64,000 nucleotides of DNA, taken from the NCBI GenBank assembly GCA_948474755.1, contig CAOLHI010000952.1, positions 62,001 to 126,000 on the forward strand, in the 5' to 3' direction. The DNA is from Ctenosaura bakeri (Eukaryota > Chordata > Lepidosauria > Squamata > Iguanidae). Positions 29,096 through 42,797 of the stretch are shown here, piece after piece. The position numbers were made by a program, and so were the translations under genes. Within the stretch, counting starts at the first letter, position 1. Every line of letters starts with the position of its first letter. The notes under the pieces were generated by a model. The model was given only the letters and a program-made list of their open reading frames with translations. It ran no database searches and had not been told where the DNA came from.

Positions 29096-29104
29096 CAAAA
29101 CATT

Positions 29105-29335
29105 CTGGTTTCATTGGATGCTGCTGTTAACATGCCTTCAAATTGTTTCTCACCTCACCGTCATGGGGTTTTATTGGCATGATTTGCTCAGCAGGGGCTT
29201 GGCTTTGCCTTCCTCCAAGGTTGAGAGAGTGTGACTCGCCAAAGGTCCCCCGGTGGGTTTCCATGGCCGAGCCGGGATTTGAACCCCGGTCTCTGAAGTC
29301 CAGTGCCAGTGGCCAGACCATCACACTACTTATTT
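29105..29335 (-). mobile_element. tRNA-derived SINE (first family)
   Basis: Antisense copy: ATGCCTTCAAATTGTTTC, GGGGTTTTATTGGCATGAT, GAGAGAGTGTGACTCGCC, GGTGGGTTTCCATGGCCGAG, GGGATTTGAACCCCGGTCTC (the B-box region). Confidence 0.85.
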
Positions 29336-29689
29336 AGGTATATTTATCTCCAGCCTTTCTACAAATCAAATGAGGAAGGCATACATCTTTCTCATCCCTA
29401 TTTTCAACCTTGCAACCTTGTGAGGTTGAACAGGCTAAACACTGCCAGGCATTTGCAGAAAGCGCCAAATGTTGCTACCATTCTCTGTGCTGTAGCAAAA
29501 ATCTGCATCGATTTGGAGGGAAAACAGAGGAAAAGCAACCTAAAAACAGAGATTGTCTAACCCTATTTGACACTCAAGTTGTGCTGTCAGTCTATGGAGG
29601 CGCATGCGCAGACGCCCGGGCAGGCAAAGTCGCTGACTCATTTGGCTGCGCATGCGCTCTACTGCGGCAACAAAGCGACTAAGGGAAGC

Positions 29690-30099
29690 GTAGGAATGAC
29701 GAAGCAGTCTTTACTCTCGAGTGCCCCTGCAAGAGGGGGGAGGTGGGGAATACGCAAAAAGGACGGGCCCTCTCCCTTCTTCCATCCCACAGCCTTATGG
29801 TGCGGCGTCCCTGCCGCAGGAAGTCTGCGAACTCGTCAACCCGTATGGCGGCCATTGGGAACAGCCACTTCCGCCCTGGACCGGAAGTGAGGCATCGAAG
29901 TGTGATTTAAATACCTCAGAACCCTATTTCTATGGTGGGGAGAGGAGGCGGGAGCTGGGCCCCTGACGTCACTTCCGCCTTCACCCCGGAAGCGTTCCGC
30001 CGGCCTCCCGTTTCCTCGCCTCAGAGGCTCCAAACGCTCCTGGGCGCCGAACTGAGGGGAGGGAGAGCGAGCGAGCGAGCGAGTCGGGTCTCCGCCAAG
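29690..30099 (+). promoter_or_regulatory. UBR4: UBR4 promoter and 5' UTR (CpG-rich)
   Basis: CpG-dense from about 29590 through 30420. A perfect CRE, TGACGTCA, lies at 29964-29971 and overlaps an ETS-type CACTTCCG (29970-29977). More ETS-like sites: CACTTCCGCC 29866-29875, CCGGAAGTGA 29881-29890, CCGGAAGC 29986-29993. GGCGGCCATT (29848-29857) and the start-codon context CAAGATGGCGGC (30096-30107) fit YY1. A (GCGA)n run at about 30066-30083 lies in the probable 5' UTR. No TATA box at a sensible position. Start sites are not known. Confidence 0.7.
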
Positions 30100-33000
30100 A
30101 TGGCGGCCTCAGGCGGGGGAGGCGGCGGCGGCAGCAGCGGCAGCGGGGGTTCTTCCCCGACGTCGGCGGAGCGGGAGCCCAGCTGGGAGGTGGCGGTGCG
30201 GCCCCTCCTCTCCGCCTCGTACTCGGCCTTCGAGATGCGCGAGCTCCCGCAGCTGTTGGCCTCCGTCATTGAGAGGTGAGGGGGGGCGCGGGCGGGGGGC
30301 GGAGCCTGGGGCCCACCTGGCCCCGCCCCCTGGCGTAGGGAGGGGGGTCTTCTCTCTCCGGAGGGGGGACATTGGAGGAAATTAGGGTTTGAACTCTTAT
30401 GAGGGATGGGAAGCAAAAGCACGTCCCTTGTGGGGCTGGGGGGCTTCCCTTGCTGAGGGGGCTTTATCTGAGGTCTGGAACGGTGGTCCCTTAAAGGTCC
30501 CTTATTATGAGGGATAAAGCAGGTGCCCCTTATCCTAAGTGATGCTTCCTGTGTCCCTTCCAGGGTTGGCAGACGCGTCTTATTGCAAGAGGTGCCTCTT
30601 ATTTGAGAGCCAGAGACAACGTCCTTTATAGGACTTGGGAGGGGCGTCCCTTGTCATAAGCTTTTCTCTTGTAGGGCAGGCAGAGATCTCTTATTATAAG
30701 GAATGTCTCTTACTAGAAAACCAGCAGCGTTGGTATTGCGAGGGATGCCCTCTATCTGAGGACCAGAAAGCTTTTCTCTTAAGTGCCTGGAAGGCGTCCT
30801 TTGTTTGAGAACCAAAAAGCTTGTCTGTTCTGGGGCTGGTGAGTGTCTTTTATTATACAGGATGATTCTTAGTTGAGGGCCAGAACCATTGCTTCTTATA
30901 GGACTTGGGGGGAGTGTCCCCTTTTTTGATGGCTGTGCCTCATCAGAGGACTGAAAAGCTATGTCCCTTTTAGGGCTGCTGCATGTCCCTTATCTGAGGG
31001 CTGGCAAGTTTGCCCCTTACAGGTCCGATGGGTGTCTCTCCTTATGACAGATGTCCCTTATCTGAGGGCCGAAAAGCTCTTCCCATATAGGACTGGCAGG
31101 TGAGAGACAGACAGCTTGTTCATATTTGCTTTCAGGTCGATTTTGGCTCATAGCGACCCTTTGAATGAGAAGCCTTCAGGTGACCCCGTCATCAGCCTGC
31201 TCTGCACAGGTTCTGCAAACTCATTATAGAGTCAGTCTACCTGTGGTTATAGGCTGCCTCTTTAAAGGCGACCACACAGCCTTCTGTCTTTACCCAGCCA
31301 TTTTGTCTTTTCCAGGCTCATGATTTGGGAAGGCGGGATAGGAGGATAGGTCTCATGATATGTCCAAAGTATGATAGCCTCAGTGTCAAGTGTCCCTTAC
31401 CAGCCTAAATACCCCAAAGGCAGCAGATTCCACATGGTCTTGGAAGCTAAGCAGGTTTAGGCCAGTACCTGTATGGGGGGCTACCAAGGAACATCGGATG
31501 CTGCAGCTGTGTTCAGGGGAGGAGCGACGGCAACTCACCTCTTAAGTATATGCCTTGACTAAGAAGACCCTATGAAATCTGTGAGGTTGTCGTAAGTCAA
31601 CTGGAGACTTGAAGGCACACACAAACACACACATATGCATAGAAGAATCTGTTATTATAAGGGATGTCCCTTATTTGAAAGAGGGCCAGCCTGGAATAGT
31701 GGTTTGAGCTTTGGGCTGTGACTCTGGACATCAGGGTTTGAATTCCAGCTCAGCCATGAAATCCCACTGGGTGACCTTGGCCAGTACACTCTCTCAGCCT
31801 CGGGGGAAGGCTGGCATGCTGAGTGAGACTTTCATTTATTTGTTTATTTCTGGAGAAATGCTGTAAATCTGAGGTGTTGCAAATTGGGGCGACACAAATT
31901 GAAGCTTGCATTTTATTTTTCACCATGCTTATGTTTAGAGCAGGAGTGGCTCTTTAAGACCTTGTGTGACTGCAGCTCCCATCACCCCTAGCTAGCATAG
32001 CCATTGAGAAAAGTGCAGCCCAAAAACATCTGGAGGGTCAGAAGTGGACTTTAGGGAATGGCATTTCACCTCCCTACTTGTAGTTTGTGATCGAGCTTAC
32101 ATATAAAAAGGTTTTCACCGCACCTGCTTTAGGTGCTGCTGCTAGTGCCTGACAAGATTACTGCTTACCATGTTTAAATATTTACAAATATTACAGTGTT
32201 TTCTCCTTCTCTGCTCTTTAGAACTGTTAATAGTTTTGAAGGTTGGGACTGTTTACCTAGAATGATGCAGAAGAATAGCTTGGTTGTCTGAATAGATACT
32301 TTGTCAGGAAAAAGAAAACACCCTCCGTTCCACATGGCAGGCTGTTTATCTGCTACGATTGTGCAATTGTTTGCTTTGGATCCTCTGTTCTGCAAAGTTG
32401 CACATAGTGTTGCCCAGCTGTGCAGCACGTGCATCTCTGTGTTTTCCTGTATGGAATAATGAATGTTCATGCTTCCAAAGCTCTGGTGAACTCTGTCAGA
32501 TATTAAAGCAACATAAACCTTTTAGAGACAGCAGAGTTTTTACAGAGCTACTGTAAAAAATTGCTGTGTTTCACTTAGCTATTTTTCTTAGAGGTTTACT
32601 CCTATGGACTTCAGGGTGCTTTTTGCAAAGCTGTCTTGAAATATATCGGTGTGCTGAAGTAAATCATTGCGTCTCAGAGGTGTTGCTTGCATTCCCTTTC
32701 CTCCCTGAACCTGTGTCTCACTGTTTTTCTGGATGTTTTAGACTACAGCCCCCTTGCCATCTGCCATGCTAACTGGGGGCTGATGGGAGGCTGTAATCCA
32801 AAATGTCTGAAGGGCACTGGGTTCCCTTTCCCTCCATTAACACTGTTAATACAAGTCAAGATAAAATAAAGATGATGATGAAGATACCGGTAGATGGTTT
32901 TATGTTGGTACAAAGCCTAGCAAATCTCAATCATGTGGAGAAAGGATAGTGGACTGGATAAGTTCTTGGTATGATCCAGTGTGGGACCCCTTACATTTTT

Positions 33001-36000
33001 TTAGTTTCTGTGCAGTTGAAGTTGTGTAGTGAGATAAGTGGCGATATGCTGCTGAAACAGCATTTCTGTCTTGTTTTTCCATTCTTTTTTTCTGTGACAT
33101 GAAGGGCAACAGAAGCATTCATCCTCAAGGCACAGTTTTCAGTGACTTTGCAGGTCTACTATAATAGTTTTGGCCCATGTGTCTGGTTGAAATGGACTTG
33201 AGGTAGACACTGGACTGGGGTAACATGTGAAAAGAGATTTGTAGGGAATAGTACTCCTGGTCTTAGGGAACAGGAAGGTGCTTTGTGAGGCAGTTGGAAT
33301 TTCCAGAAGACAGAGTGGATACCTTTGGTGAGAATTTGTCTGATGAAGTTTTACTCAGAATAACTTGCTAAACAGATTTTTGCTTCTGTTCAGGGAGTTG
33401 GATGGTGAGCTGTACCCTATTGCTTTGTGGTTGTTGTGTGCCTTCAAGTTGTTTCTGACTTAGGACAACTCTAAGGAAAACCTTCCATGGTTTGTTCAGA
33501 GGGGGCTTGCCATTTGTTCAGAGGGGGCTTGCCATTTGTTCAGAGGGGGCTTGCCATTGCCTTCCTCTGGGGCTGAGAGTTTGTGACTTGCCCAAGGCCA
33601 TCTAGTGGGTTTCCATGCCTGAGTGGGGATTCAAACTCTGGTCTCCAAAGCTCAGACCACTACACTACACTGGCTCTCCTGTGAAAGAGGAATTTTTCTC
33701 CCATCCGCCTGCTAAGTTGGTTTTTCCCCTGCATTGTGTTATTTGGATGAGTCAGCCTTGCCCTCTGCTTCCCACAAATGCCTTTCTGTGGTTGCTTCGA
33801 CATAATCCACTGGCCCAGGATGGTTTGTGAGGGAGATGCATGGGGCTGTCACGTAGCCAGGGGCTAGCCCAGTGCTCTGCCTTGTGACTGTTGAAAGGTT
33901 TATTTGCCTCCCCACAGAGACCTTTGTGTAATTGCTTTGGCCTGCCTCTTTCAACTGGCCAGCTGAATGGGGGGGGGCAGTCACATGCAGAAAGTGGGTC
34001 CATGCATTGGAGCATCTGTCGCGGTGCTGTAAACTAAGGATGCTTTAAAATATCTCTGTTACGGAATTCAGGTCCCTCTGTTGGATTGAATCTTCCCATA
34101 ACTGTCCCAAAGTAGAGAGCAGTATGGAGCCCTGGGAATGTTTCTGAATGAACACTAGATTTTCTGAGAGAGCAGTGTTATTTAAGTTTATTAAAAACTG
34201 AACTCTCTCTTGTTCATATTTCTGTAAACTTCCATTAACCTGTCAAAACTTTTACAGATAATTTAGTCATTACATTTTCAACAGGGACTCAGTTCTTAGC
34301 TGCTTATTGTTTTCCAGCTTGGCAAAGCTTCAGTCCTCAAAGCTTCAGTGGTTTGAGCCTTGCCTCCCTCCCTGTGCTTGTCTGACCTCCAACTAACACT
34401 GAGTGCAGCCTCTGAGACCAGAAATTTTTTTGCACCCCTGTTCTAGTTAAAAAAGGTTCAAGGCAAGCAGAGCTGAGTAAGAGTTTCTGTTTGAGACCCT
34501 GGAAAGGTGCCATTAGCCAGAGAAGTAGCGCTGAACCTTCTTATCCCTCAGTCTGACAGAGACTTTACACAGACTTCCGGGGTGGGAAGCTTTCAGGTTT
34601 TCAGGGTCCACTTTGGTCGTTTTTCCCCCCTCAATGTGAACCCTCAGTTCCCCCCACTCAACAAAGCCTGGCGCCACAGATCAATAGACTGCCATCCTGT
34701 TGGTGACCTATGAGTACGTAAGTCAGCAGAATCAGAGTTGTGTATATAGCAGTGCTGCTCCTTGTGGTAGTGGACTGAACAATGACACCCAGTCATTGAT
34801 ACGTGTCGCACAGGGTTGCTGTTCTGCCAAGGTGCTTGCGTAGTGGTGGCATAGTGTATCTCCACATGGAGATATTTACGCTGTCCTGAGGGATCTTAGC
34901 TTGCAGCCATGTAAATTTTAAAGCCTTCTGAGCCAATGGTGCTCCACCTTTTGTGATTTATATTTTAGCAATCACTCTTTCAAAGAATCTGGATTCCACC
35001 ATAATAGGACTAACAAGCTTGCTCTTCTCTCAAGGAGGACATTTCTGTGTTTATAGATATTATGCTGCCTTGTTTTAAGGATGTAACAAATCACAGGAAT
35101 ATTGTTGGCAGCAAACAGAGGCTGATTACTACGCGTCTGTTAGTGGTACAATGCATGTTCAAACTGAGCATAAATTTTACAGCTGTGCTAACTGTAAAAC
35201 CCAAAGGACACCAATAAGAAAAATGGTAGTGCTGATACTGTGAATATATTTATTGCTGTAATTAAAATGCCTGCCTTCCACCTAAACTCCCACTGGTGGT
35301 AAACATATTACTGGTCAAGATAATTTGTTCTAAGTTTTGTGGTTTTGAGCACCAGGACTGAATCAAGCTCACAGTCTTCTCATGCACAAATTTACTTCTG
35401 GGGATCTCAAGCTTTCTCCATTTAATAATTTAGGGTAGCGGGGATTGGATTGTTTCTATTTTTGCTCAGAAATCCTTGCTGGTCAACTTTAGACTGCTTA
35501 GAGGTTTACCAGGAAATCCAGATCTATCTTCGTCTCTGTCCACTCTGTGTGGTCAAAGTGCAGCACAGTCACAACCTGACTTCCTCTCTCTCCCTGTTCT
35601 TTTATTTAGTGAATCTGAAATCTTACACCACGACAAGCAGTATGAACCTTTCTACTCATCTTTTGTTGCCCTTGCGACACACTACATCACCACCGTGTGT
35701 GGACTGGGTGAGTGTTTGGCTAGAGTTTGGACAGTCTTCATGGGCTGCTTGTTTTCCTAGGATGCTCTTTTCCAAAGTGGCTCCTATCAACTTGCAGTCT
35801 GTTAAGTCGCTTTCCTCAACTGGACATCTTCCAGAGGTGTTGGATTACGGTTTACTATGGGTGATAGGAGTTATAGTCCTAGGCATCTGGAAGAAGCCAG
35901 GTTTGAGGAAGATCACAGTTTGGCAAATATAGGTTGCTCAAAATCATGTCATCATGGGGGTCACAAAAGTGGGGTACTGGGGCCACATTCTCCCTGTGGG

Positions 36001-39000
36001 TTGTACTATGCCTAGCCTTGACCTAAAATCTCTTAAAGCGCCAGTGAAGGAGCTGGGTGAATTTCAAGGCAAAGGGAGTGTCACATGTAGGAGGGGGCAG
36101 TCAGTGCAGCAGGAGAAAACAGGGAAGTAGTCGTGACTGTATCCTTAAAAATACGTGGCCTGATTTTTCTGAGCATAATTGCGATATCGGATACCTTTTG
36201 CTTTCCCAGTACCGAGGAATCAGCTGCAGTCTGTGGCAGCTGCCTGCAAAGTCCTGATTGAATTCTCCCTGCTGCGGCTTGAAAACCCAGATGAAGCTTG
36301 CGCAGTTTCACAGGTGAGAGGAGGAGGAGGAGGTGGTGTTGGTAGTGGCCACTCTTCCCACTGCGTGGGCACACTTAAGGGTATAGCTTATGCTCCACGT
36401 CAGGTTTGTGCAACCAGTGTTCCCTAAAACTCTTTTGCTTTGATCAGCCCTCACCTGGAATACTGTGTCCATTTCTGGGTACCACAGTTCAAGAAAAATA
36501 ACAAGCTGAAAAGTGTACAAAGAAGGGTGACAAATACAATCAAAAGTCTGGAAACCTAAACCTATGAAAAACAACCTAGGGAGCTGGGTATGTTTAGCTT
36601 GGAGAAGAGAAGACTGAGAGGTGATAGGAGAGCCATTTTTAAATATCTGAAGGGATGTCTTGTAGAAAATGGAGCCAGCTTGTTTTCTTCTGCTTCAGAG
36701 ACTAGAATGAGAACCACTGGATTCAAATTACAAGAAAAAAGGTTCTGCCTAAGCATTAGGAATAACTTTGATGTAAGAGCTGTTCCATAGCAAAATACAC
36801 AGCCTTGGAAGTCAATGATCTCTCCTTCTTCAGGGGTCTTTGAGCAGAATTTGGATGGACCTCTTTCAGGGGTGTGTATTCTTGCAAGGAACAGCTTTGG
36901 ACAAGATAGCCCTTGTGACCACTTCTAGCTCTGTGAGTCTATGATAAATAGTCAAGTCCCAGTGAAGGAATCCTGATATTTTGCTCTGTGCCAACCTCTG
37001 CAGAAACACCTGATCCTGCTAATCAAGGGCCTCTGCACTGGCTGCAGTCGTCTGGACAGAACCGAAATCATTACCTTCACAGCGATGATGAAATCGGCCA
37101 AACTGCCCCAAACAGTGAAGACACTCTCAGATGGTAAGTGCTGGTCTTTCATCATGCTGTGGGCATTTTTTTTTCTCCCTCGTGCAACCCAGAGTGTGCA
37201 TGCGGGAGAAATGTCCAGCTCTGTGGTTGACTGTGAATTACCTCTTTATTTTTTTTTTCCAGTTGAGGACCAGAAAGAACTGGCTTCTCCAGTCAGCCCC
37301 GAACTGCGACAGAAGGAAGTGCAGATGAACTTCCTCAACCAGTTGACCTCTGTCTTTAACCCTCGGGTGACAGCCTCTTCGATGGCCCCACAGACCCAGG
37401 TGTGTAAAGCTGGCACTCGGATGGTATGTACCTGACCAAACAGCGGGCAAAAGGAGCTGAAGAAAGACCAAGCTGGGTGGCAGAGGACTGGCTTTGCACG
37501 GGGAAGCCCTGCTTCTGTCTCAAGTTCAACTCCACATGTCTTCAGGTGGAATTAGGAAAGACCCTAGTCTGAAACCTAGAGACTTGCTGTCACTCAGAGG
37601 AGACATATTGAGCCAGGTCCTGGTGGGCAACTATGAAAGGTTGGGGTCTCCATTGGTCCCTGAGGAGACCCTGGAGGCCTACACCCAACAACAGCAGCAA
37701 GGGTTTTTTTGCCCTAAACTTACTGTAGAGAACATGAAACCACTTCTTATTTCAGAAGATGCTTCCTCAGGGTGTGAATTGGTCCAGCTCCCCCCCCCCG
37801 ACAAATAGATGGACATGGCCCTTATACCCTCTGGAGCATTTGGGGATGGGGACACATATGCACACATATGTTTGCAAAATATTTTTTGACCCCTATGGGA
37901 TCTGGGGGCCTCTAAACGTAGGGGAAATTCCCCCAGTGGCCATTTTGGCATTCTGAGGGCCCTTGGGAAGAATAAAAATGGCCCTGCACTTTGCCCACTC
38001 CTGAGCAAAGTTGACCTAGAGTCTGTGACTCTGCGCTGCTGGACCTCACCTCCTGTGATCCCTCACAGTTGTGCTGGCTGACACTGATGTGATTTGCTTT
38101 TCAACAGCATCCACAGTCCTGGCACTCTCTGACTAGGTGCAGGAAGAGAGTGAAAGAGGAGGAGGGTGCTGGCCTTACATGGCTGTTGTGAGGATATATT
38201 TATGCAAAAGTGCAGGAAAAATATTGTTTTTGAGTCAGTACTTGTCCCTCTTGGGTATCTTGGTGTTGTATACCTTCAAGGTGTTTCTGGCTTATGGTGA
38301 CCCTAAGGTGTACTTTCAAGGGCAAGATTTGTTCAGAAGGGGTTTTGCCTTTTCTTGCTTCTGAGGCTGAGAGAGAGTGTGACTTGCCCAAGGTCACCCA
38401 GTGGGTTTGCAAGGCCAAGCGGGCAGCCAGAGCCTCTCTCCAGAGTTATAGTCCTGTGCTCAAACCTGTATATCATGCAGTCTCTTTCTTGGGTGTTTTA
38501 TGCTCTGGCAGTCACACTGTCAAGGAATCAGGTTTCCACCATTGCAGTGTGGCTCATAGTAAGTACTGTCCGTCTCTGTTTGCAGGGAGAAAGCGAAAGT
38601 GACGATCAGACCTCCACAGACCAGGCCTCTGCAGCCAAGACCAAGAGCATATTCATTGCTCAGAATGTGGCCAGCTTGCAGGAACTTGGTAGGAAGGAGG
38701 GGTTTTTCTTTCTTTCTTTCGTCTTATGACTGTCAACTTGTTTTAAAAGGGAATGGTGTTTGAGGAAAGGAAAGGAAAAAAAATAGGAGTCATTGCAGCT
38801 GATATTTTTCTGCATATCTTGTTCTGTTTCTATGGTAGATCTTTGGGGATAGGCTGTGTGCTGCTGAAGTTGGGGCATTAGCAGTGTAAGGCTTTCTTAT
38901 CTGAGCTAGGAAACCTGACTGTTATCAGCATAAGAAGAGGAGCCCTTGGAGCTGGCTTGGTTCAAAGTTCTGTTTAGTACAGCATTCTTGTTTGACTGGG

Positions 39001-42000
39001 GGGATAACCCGATGCCTTTGGGAAGCCCACAAGCAGGATTGCATTGTGGTAGGCAGAGGCCTACAGCCTCTGATAATGGAGGGAACAGATAACTCCCATA
39101 GCAGACAGCCGCTGATAACCCAGTCTTCCATGAATTGGTCCAGCAAGCATATTAATCAAAATGACATGCTGTATTCCAAATGTTATAATGCAATATATTT
39201 GTATATGGGCAGTCTGTCAGACTGTCTGTCTGATTCATCTGGGTCTTCTTTTCTTCATTCATTCGTTGCGACTTCCTCTTCACAGGTGGCTCTGAAAAGC
39301 TGCTGCGGGTGTGCCTGAACCTCCCTTACTTCCTTCGGTACATCAACCGCTTCCAGGATGCTGTGTCTGCCAATTCCTTTTTCATCATGCCAGCCACTGT
39401 CGCTGATGCCACTGCTGTCCGTAATGGGTGAGTGAGATCTTTTTCCTTTCCCTGGTTCTGCCTGGTTTTTCTTCCTAGCTGGTGTCTTTGGCACAGAGCT
39501 TGGGTCAGTAAGGAAACTCTGGAGATTGTAGTCCAAACATGTAATTTTCCTAAGCTCCAATCTGGTCCCTTTTTGATGTCAGGAATGAAAACATCTTCCC
39601 AGCGTGGTGAGTTTCTTTCTGACCTTGCCTTCTCCAACTGCAGGTTCCATTCGCTGGTCATTGATGTCACCATGGCCTTGGACACCCTCTCCTTGCCTGT
39701 CTTGGAACCCCTCACACCCACAAGGCTGCAGGATGTCACTGTTCTGGCCCTCAGCTGTCTCTACGCAGGTGAGCGCTCAGTGTGAAAAGCTTGCAATGCA
39801 GGTGTATGCAGAAAAGACAGGCCCCTAGACTCCTCCCTGGGGAGGCCAGTATGTCCCCTTCCTTGCTCTTCTTCCATGGAAAGGCAAAGACTTTTTTTTT
39901 TTTGATTCAGGCTTTTAGAATTCAAGGTTTCTAACAAAAGGGCTGTTAAATGCTGTCGTGTTTAACTTGTATGCATAGAGTCCTAGATTTGGAAGCTGCC
40001 CTATGGCTCCAACTCCCTGCTCACTGCAGGATCTTCAGCTAGAGCATCACCAGCTTTTAAAAATCTTTTTTTTTGGATTGCATATTTGTAATTTGGTTAG
40101 TAGTTCAGTTTTAATCGTGACTTTTGGTATATTTTTATTTGTAATGGTTTTAATGAGGAAGCCATCCTGAGTCCCAGTCTTGGTGAAAAAGCAGGATATA
40201 AATGAAGTTTGTACAAATAGTAACAACAGCCACTGGCAAGGGCATGCAACTGCCTTAGATGAGAGGACCCCCCCCTTCAACCCCGCATCCCTTTTTAAAG
40301 TTTTTCTTTTTTTAACAGAAAGGTTCCCCCTATCCACTGCATTTTGACCACCCAGTGTACCAGGTTGCTCTTATCTTGATGAGAAAGGTGTCCTCTTCCA
40401 ACAGAGTCACATATAACAGAGGAGGGGAAACTACCTGTGTTTTTAAAGATTTTAAAGATTTGATTGATGATTATATGGCATAAGCTTCTGTAGACACTGG
40501 TCTGTTACCTCAGATCCATGAACTGTTAATCTCAAAATTTGGCATCTCCATCTGTCCATCTGTCAGTCTTATTTTGAGGGAGTGAGGCAAAGATTTCTAC
40601 ACCTGGACTTGGTAGGAGATGGCTGTATTGTGCTGCTTCTTGCTCTCCCTCTGGATTTCTCACTTGCATCCCTTGTGTTCATTTTTAAGTTGTAGGGTCC
40701 TCGGGGCAGAGACTTACTTGCTTCAGCTCCACAAAGGGCTAGGCCCCCAGCTGCATAAATCAGGTGTGGACAATAGTAACCCTCCAGATTCTGGTGGACT
40801 GACTCCCACGATCCCTCTGGCTTTGATGGCTAGAGCTGGTGGGAACTGCAGTTCAACGTCTGGAGAGCCATGGCTGCCCCCCATACCCCATAATAATAAT
40901 AGCAGCTACTTGGTTGTTCTTTGAGGGTTATCTTCTTGGTTAGGAGCACCAGCAAAAGCACGGACAGACAGAATGGGTCCTCCTCAGTCAAAGTTAGACA
41001 AATCTTCTCTTCCTATCGTGGCTTTATCTGTGTGTTCCAGGTACTCTTTTGTGTTGCCCTGCAAGGCTCTGACTGATACTGATGTCCTTCCTCTTCTCAG
41101 GGGTGAGCGTGGCCACTTGCATGGCCATCCTGCACGTGGGCACCACCCAGCAAGTCCGTACTGGATCCACGAGTTCAAAAGAAGAAGACTATGAGAATGA
41201 CGCAGCCACCATTGTACAGAAATGTGTAAGTTTTCTGGACAGGGTCAGGATGATTGCAGGATATCTTCTCTGGCTGAAATTGCAACTCAGAACTTGCTCT
41301 GTGTGTATGGGTGTATTTCTATCCTGCCTTTTCTCCTTTGGGTTCAAGGCAGTATAAACATCTTTCCTGTCTTTCCTCTACAATCCTGTGAGAGAGGTCA
41401 GACTGAGAAAGATTGAATTTCATAGCTCATTGGAAGACTTTGAACCTTTATTTGCCTAGTCTGAATCCAGCACTCCAGTTCCTATCAGCCCCAGCTGCCC
41501 TGACCAGTGCTGTTCATCCATATCCTAGCCTTTGCTGTACCCACCCTTTACGTATGTCACCCTTTACATACGTCTGTTTGGTGGGGCAGAGCAACTTTTC
41601 ATTTATGTCTGAAAAATTCTTCCTTTCTGCATCCATTCACAGCTTGAAATCTATGATATGATTGGCCAGGCCATCAGCAACTCCCGCCGTGCAGGTGGAG
41701 AGGTAAGAATGTAGCCTGCCCCCTTGCCCGCAGAGAAATCCCTTCTTGGATTCAAGTTTGCTGTCTGGGCAGCTGCAATCAACTGTGTGTTCCTGTTTTC
41801 CCTCTTAGCACTACCAGAATTTCCAGCTGCTGGGGGCCTGGTGTCTGCTGAACAGCTTGTTCCTCATCTTGAACCTGAGCCCCACGGCCCTGGCGGATAA
41901 AGGGAAGGAGAAAGACCCCCTTGCCGCACTCCGGGTCCGGGATATCATTGCTCGATCCAAGGAGGGAGTGGGATCCCCCAAGCTGGGGCCTGGGAAAGGG

Positions 42001-42797
42001 TAAGTTCTTGGTCAGTGGAGGCCAGAAGATGGCTGCTAACAAAAACCAATGCATTCATCCTTCTTTTATCGGTGGCTTCATTTCCATGGTTACCTGCAGT
42101 CAACTGTTGTCAGAGAATGTTAAATGGAAAATTGCAGAAATAAACAATTCATCGATTTTAAATTGCCTGCTGCTCTTAGTAAAGTGATGAAATCTCACAC
42201 ATCCCACTTCATTTTGCCCAGGACAGGAATTATCTCTTTGTCCAGCAAATCCAGGCTATCTGTCCATTAGTCACTTAGTATTCTGTTGGCTGCTTTGGGC
42301 ACTGTCTTGGACAGAAAGGTAGAGGATAAAATGAAGGGCTTTGGTTTGTTTTCTGTTGAGAGAAAATCAGTGTTAGACCCAAGTTAATCATGCCAGTATA
42401 AAATTTGTTAATAGAGAATGTTAGCTTTTAAAACTCTCTCTGACTTTTTTTTTTTTTTAGGCATCAGGGATTTGGTGTGTTATCCGTGGTGCTGGCAAAC
42501 CATGCCATCAAGCTTCTCACCTCGCTTTTTCAAGATCTGCAAGTAGAGGCGCTTCACAAGGTGAGGGTGGGGGAATGTGGCTGGGCCTTCAACATCTAGT
42601 GATTCTTTTCTTTCCAAAAAAGCACACAGAACCAAAAAAAACCTGACGTTGTCTTGCAGGGGTTGGAAACTGATGGCCCTCCAGCTGCTCTGAACATCAT
42701 GGCCCAGAGCACGTCGATCCAGCGGATCCAACGCTTGATCGAGTCAGTGCCCCTCACGAATCTGCTGCTCACACTGTTGTCCACATCTTACCGCAAG
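30100..42797 (+). CDS. UBR4: UBR4 exons 1-13 (residues 1-543)
   Basis: Exons: 30100-30275, 35610-35707, 36210-36313, 37004-37133, 37263-37399, 38586-38688, 39286-39427, 39644-39768, 41101-41225, 41643-41702, 41809-41999, 42461-42560, 42660-42797. Landmarks: [19 protein letters not shown] (2), [20 protein letters not shown] (3), [20 protein letters not shown] (4), [20 protein letters not shown] (7), [20 protein letters not shown] (11), [18 protein letters not shown] (13). The exon 5/6 junction ([14 protein letters not shown] then [13 protein letters not shown]) is the most divergent internal piece and is acidic/Ser-rich, as in a disordered linker. Confidence 0.95.

Noticed and set aside
31420..31630. 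Possible 5S rRNA gene
   Set aside because: Only the 3' half of 5S is present, it is mutated, has a SINE tail and no T-run terminator.
35450..35932. 160-codon ORF overlapping UBR4 exon 2
   Set aside because: It reads exon 2 in the wrong frame; the frame giving [15 protein letters not shown] fits UBR4 and its splice phases.
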